Shown here: positions 5,116 to 5,900 of the stretch, piece after piece
Layout of the letters: each line of letters begins with the position of its first letter
Position numbering within the stretch: the first letter of the stretch is position 1
Assembly (NCBI GenBank): GCA_019310195.1
Contig: JAFDET010000201.1
Location: 1-5,900 of the forward strand
DNA from: Deltaproteobacteria bacterium
GTDB lineage: Bacteria > Myxococcota_A > UBA9160 > JAFDET01
Reading direction: 5' to 3'
Length of the DNA: 5,900 nucleotides
Program-made: the position numbers and the translations under genes
The notes under the pieces: model-generated
The model's database searches: none
What the model saw: only the letters and a program-made list of their open reading frames with translations
Told to the model about the DNA's origin: nothing

Positions 5116-5900
5116 GCGTCGCCGCCCTCGCCGTCGAGCCCGTCCACCCGCTTCTCCAGCCTGCGCAAACGCCGCAACGCGTCCGGCAGGCGCCACAGGG
5201 CCGCCATCGCCCTGTGCCAGGTGCGCTCGGGCACGGCGGGCGTGCCGAAGACGCGCGCACCCGCCGGCACGCTGCGCGCCACGCTGGAGCGCGCGCCAAC
5301 GAAGGCGCCCTCCCCCACTTCGAGATGCCCGACCGTACCGGTGCGCGCCATCAGGATGGCTCGGCGTCCGATGCGCGTGCCGCCGCTCAGCCCGGACTGG
5401 GCCACGACGATCGCGTCTTCACCGATGTCGCAGTTGTGGGCCACCATGACCAGATTGTCGAGCTTGGCGCCGCGCCGGATGCGGGTCTCGCCCAGAGAGG
5501 CGCGATCTACGGTGCTGCCGGCGCCGATCTCCACATCGTCCTCGATCACCACGCGTCCCACCTGCGGGATCTTCTCCCACCCGCCGTCGTCGCCCGGCTC
5601 GAAGCCGAAGCCATCGCCGCCCAGCAGCACGCCCGGCTGCAAGGTCACCCGGTCGCCGAGCCGGGTGCCCTCGCGCAGCACGCAGCCGGCGTGGATCGCG
5701 CAGTCGGCACCGACCAGCACGTCGGGGTAGAGCACAGCGCCCGGATGGATCGCGCTGCGCGGCCCCACGCTGCAGCCGGCGCCCACCACGGCGCGCGCGC
5801 CCACCGAGGCCTCGGGATGGACCCGGGCGTCCGGCGCCACGGCCGCGGCGGCATCGACGCCGGCCGGCGGATGCGGGGGCGGGTGGAGCAGCGCCACCGC
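5112..5900 (-). CDS. lpxD: UDP-3-O-acylglucosamine N-acyltransferase LpxD (partial, 5' end outside window)
   Basis: LpxD adds a 3-hydroxyacyl chain from ACP to UDP-3-O-acylglucosamine, the third step of lipid A synthesis. The frame is open to the right edge (263 residues seen). Comparable proteins are about 340 residues, so the missing part is the N-terminal uridine-binding domain. It begins in AVALLHPPPHPPAGVD, which matches the linker before the beta helix. Hexapeptide repeats follow, then the signatures GGDGFGF, W-x-KIPQ-x-G, DDVEIGAGSTVDR and MVAHNCDIG; the His of AHN (codon at 5438-5436) is the catalytic base. The C-terminal GTPAVPERTWHRAMAALWRL and a charged helix are LpxD-like. A GTG at 5897 is available but is not a credible start because conserved sequence lies before and across it. 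LpxA was considered, but the GFGF and KIPQ motifs favour LpxD. The stop overlaps rnhB (GTGA). Substrate carrier acpP lies at the far end of the same gene run. Confidence 0.93.
   Translation of the reverse strand, partial: AVALLHPPPHPPAGVDAAAAVAPDARVHPEASVGARAVVGAGCSVGPRSAIHPGAVLYPDVLVGADCAIHAGCVLREGTRLGDRVTLQPGVLLGGDGFGFEPGDDGGWEKIPQVGRVVIEDDVEIGAGSTVDRASLGETRIRRGAKLDNLVMVAHNCDIGEDAIVVAQSGLSGGTRIGRRAILMARTGTVGHLEVGEGAFVGARSSVARSVPAGARVFGTPAVPERTWHRAMAALWRLPDALRRLRRLEKRVDGLDGEGGDA

Noticed and set aside
3484..5730. A very long plus-strand open frame (748 codons) opposite truD, rnhB and lpxD
   Set aside because: It is antisense to three well-supported genes. The peptide is His/Arg/Ala-rich without motifs. 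Long antisense frames are expected in high-GC coding DNA.
5895..5897. GTG at the right edge as the lpxD start
   Set aside because: It would remove the whole N-terminal LpxD domain, and the sequence around it (AVALLHPPP) matches the internal linker of full-length LpxD.

Overview
The window is high-GC (roughly two thirds G+C by eye), densely packed bacterial chromosome. An LpxD gene means lipid A is made, so the host is a Gram-negative, outer-membrane organism. Composition and gene style fit Myxococcota, other former Deltaproteobacteria or a similar high-GC lineage, but no feature here fixes the taxon. I see no mobile element, CRISPR array, tRNA, rRNA or phage gene. This is a housekeeping region, and I did not find a new multi-gene system in it.

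Layout: the left edge (1-104, minus) holds the first 34 codons of a polA-type gene that runs out of the window. Next comes a 375-bp non-coding, palindrome-rich divergent region (105-479). It contains a tandem pair of related two-hairpin elements (208-259 and 289-341), and probable promoters for the genes on both sides. A small two-TM membrane protein gene (480-779, plus) follows and converges on acpP with overlapping stop codons.

From 776 to the right edge everything is on the minus strand. In transcription order the genes are lpxD (5' end outside the window), rnhB, truD, cysK, a gamma-carbonic-anhydrase-family gene, a tetR-type regulator and acpP. Junctions are tight: GTGA overlap (lpxD/rnhB), 9-bp gap (rnhB/truD), 41-bp gap (truD/cysK), 29-bp overlap (cysK/gamma-CA), ATGA overlap (gamma-CA/tetR) and a 93-bp gap (tetR/acpP). 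This looks like one polycistronic run, with extra internal starts likely before truD and before acpP.

The genes cover several core jobs. LpxD makes lipid A and uses hydroxyacyl-ACP, so acpP at the end of the run supplies its carrier. RNase HII removes ribonucleotides from DNA, and PolA, across the divergent region, works in related gap filling. TruD modifies tRNA. CysK makes cysteine. The TetR protein may regulate acpP through a small palindrome in the acpP leader. The most interesting points are the structured repeats at 208-341, an identical 16-bp motif ending in the ATG of two genes that reads as a leaderless promoter, and an RNase HII whose junction-sensing Gly-Arg-Gly is Gly-Met-Gly.
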